DNA of 5,773 nucleotides. Source: DASWRT01 sp036403035 (GTDB taxonomy: Bacteria > Pseudomonadota > Alphaproteobacteria > ATCC43930 > CGMCC-115725). The translations under genes and the position numbers were made by a program. The notes below the pieces were generated by a model, which worked only from the letters and a program-made list of their open reading frames with translations, ran no database searches and was not told the origin of the DNA. This document shows, in pieces, positions 5,650-5,773 of this stretch (its first letter is position 1; each line of letters opens with the position of its first letter). Location: contig DASWRT010000534.1 of assembly GCA_036403035.1 (NCBI GenBank), positions 1-5,773 on the forward strand. Reading direction: 5' to 3'.

Positions 5650-5773
5650 CAACCAAAATCGTCGCCTTGGTCGATGCCCTCGGCAATCTCGCCCGCTTCG
5701 TCCTGCTGCCCGGCCAGCGTCATGACAGCATCGGTGTCGAGCCGCGCCGCTGATCGCGGGCATCGATTTCGAG
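5607..5773 (+). pseudogene. IS5-family transposase OrfB, partial, with disabling frame break
   Basis: Continues the DDE transposase in the -1 frame from the run of G at 5605-5609: GTQNQAIRRSRGGLTTKIVALVDALGNLARFVLLPGQRHDSIGVEP, which is typical of IS427-group transposases. It then reaches RR and TGA at 5751-5753. The expected continuation, LIAGIDFE, is present in another frame at 5750-5773. If proline at 5742-5744 should be joined directly to that leucine, five extra bases (5745-5749) are present, and the local sequence CCGCG-CCGCT suggests a small imperfect duplication. The rest of the catalytic core lies outside the window, so this copy probably makes no full transposase. Confidence 0.7.

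Larger units (their letters stand above)
5199..5773 (+). mobile_element. IS5-family (IS427-type) insertion sequence, left part
   Basis: The element is identified by its transposase. The left end is placed near 5199-5200, where GGCCTGTAGACATTTGTG begins just after CTAA (5196-5199). CTAA fits the short YTAR-type target sites used by the IS427 group, but with the right end outside the window neither the terminal repeat nor the duplication can be confirmed. The first 80 bases are non-coding and lead to a strong ribosome site. The IS lies upstream of the sulfotransferase gene and is transcribed away from it. Confidence 0.8.

Noticed and set aside
5196..5723. Minus-strand frames opposite the transposase
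   Set aside because: Antisense of a well-identified IS5-family OrfA/OrfB.
1..5773. tRNA, rRNA, CRISPR array or riboswitch
   Set aside because: I saw no cloverleaf-like segment, no regularly spaced repeats and no known riboswitch core in the non-coding stretches.

Overview
The window is GC-rich chromosomal DNA, probably from an alphaproteobacterium (Rhizobiales/Methylobacterium-like is my best guess). This rests on the strong G/C bias at third codon positions, the protein types, an IS5-family insertion sequence of the IS427 type, and a candidate EcfG-type general-stress promoter. The organism is inferred, not proven.

Layout, left to right. All chromosomal genes lie on the minus strand, so transcription runs right to left. 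(1) 1-841: an aldo/keto reductase close to E. coli YeaE, with only its last few codons outside the window. (2) 842-972: a spacer with a terminator-like hairpin. (3) 973-2136: a zinc-dependent, formaldehyde-dehydrogenase-like alcohol dehydrogenase. (4) 2247-3350: a protein joining an N-terminal hydrophobic region to a C-terminal SRPBCC (polyketide cyclase/dehydrase-like) domain. (5) 3351-3720: a gene-free control region with an AT-rich island. It holds a sigma70-like promoter, a 26-bp dyad over the -35 box, and a GGAAC-N16-TGTT element resembling EcfG promoters. (6) 3861-4895: a PAPS-type sulfotransferase whose reading frame appears broken near the 3' end; 49 coding-like codons continue in the -1 frame to 3721. 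(7) 4896-5199: a gene-free stretch with an inverted repeat. (8) about 5199-5773: the left part of an IS5/IS427-type element on the plus strand, with orfA, a -1 frameshift site and the start of orfB, which has a further disabling frame break.

The SRPBCC protein, the alcohol dehydrogenase and perhaps the aldo/keto reductase look like a small stress or aldehyde-detoxification cluster: both dehydrogenase/reductase families handle aldehydes and alcohols, and the promoter candidates sit upstream of the first gene. The sulfotransferase looks like a separate unit. I see no clear new defence or biosynthetic system. The points most worth checking are the overlapping control elements at 3532-3600 and the sulfotransferase frame break.
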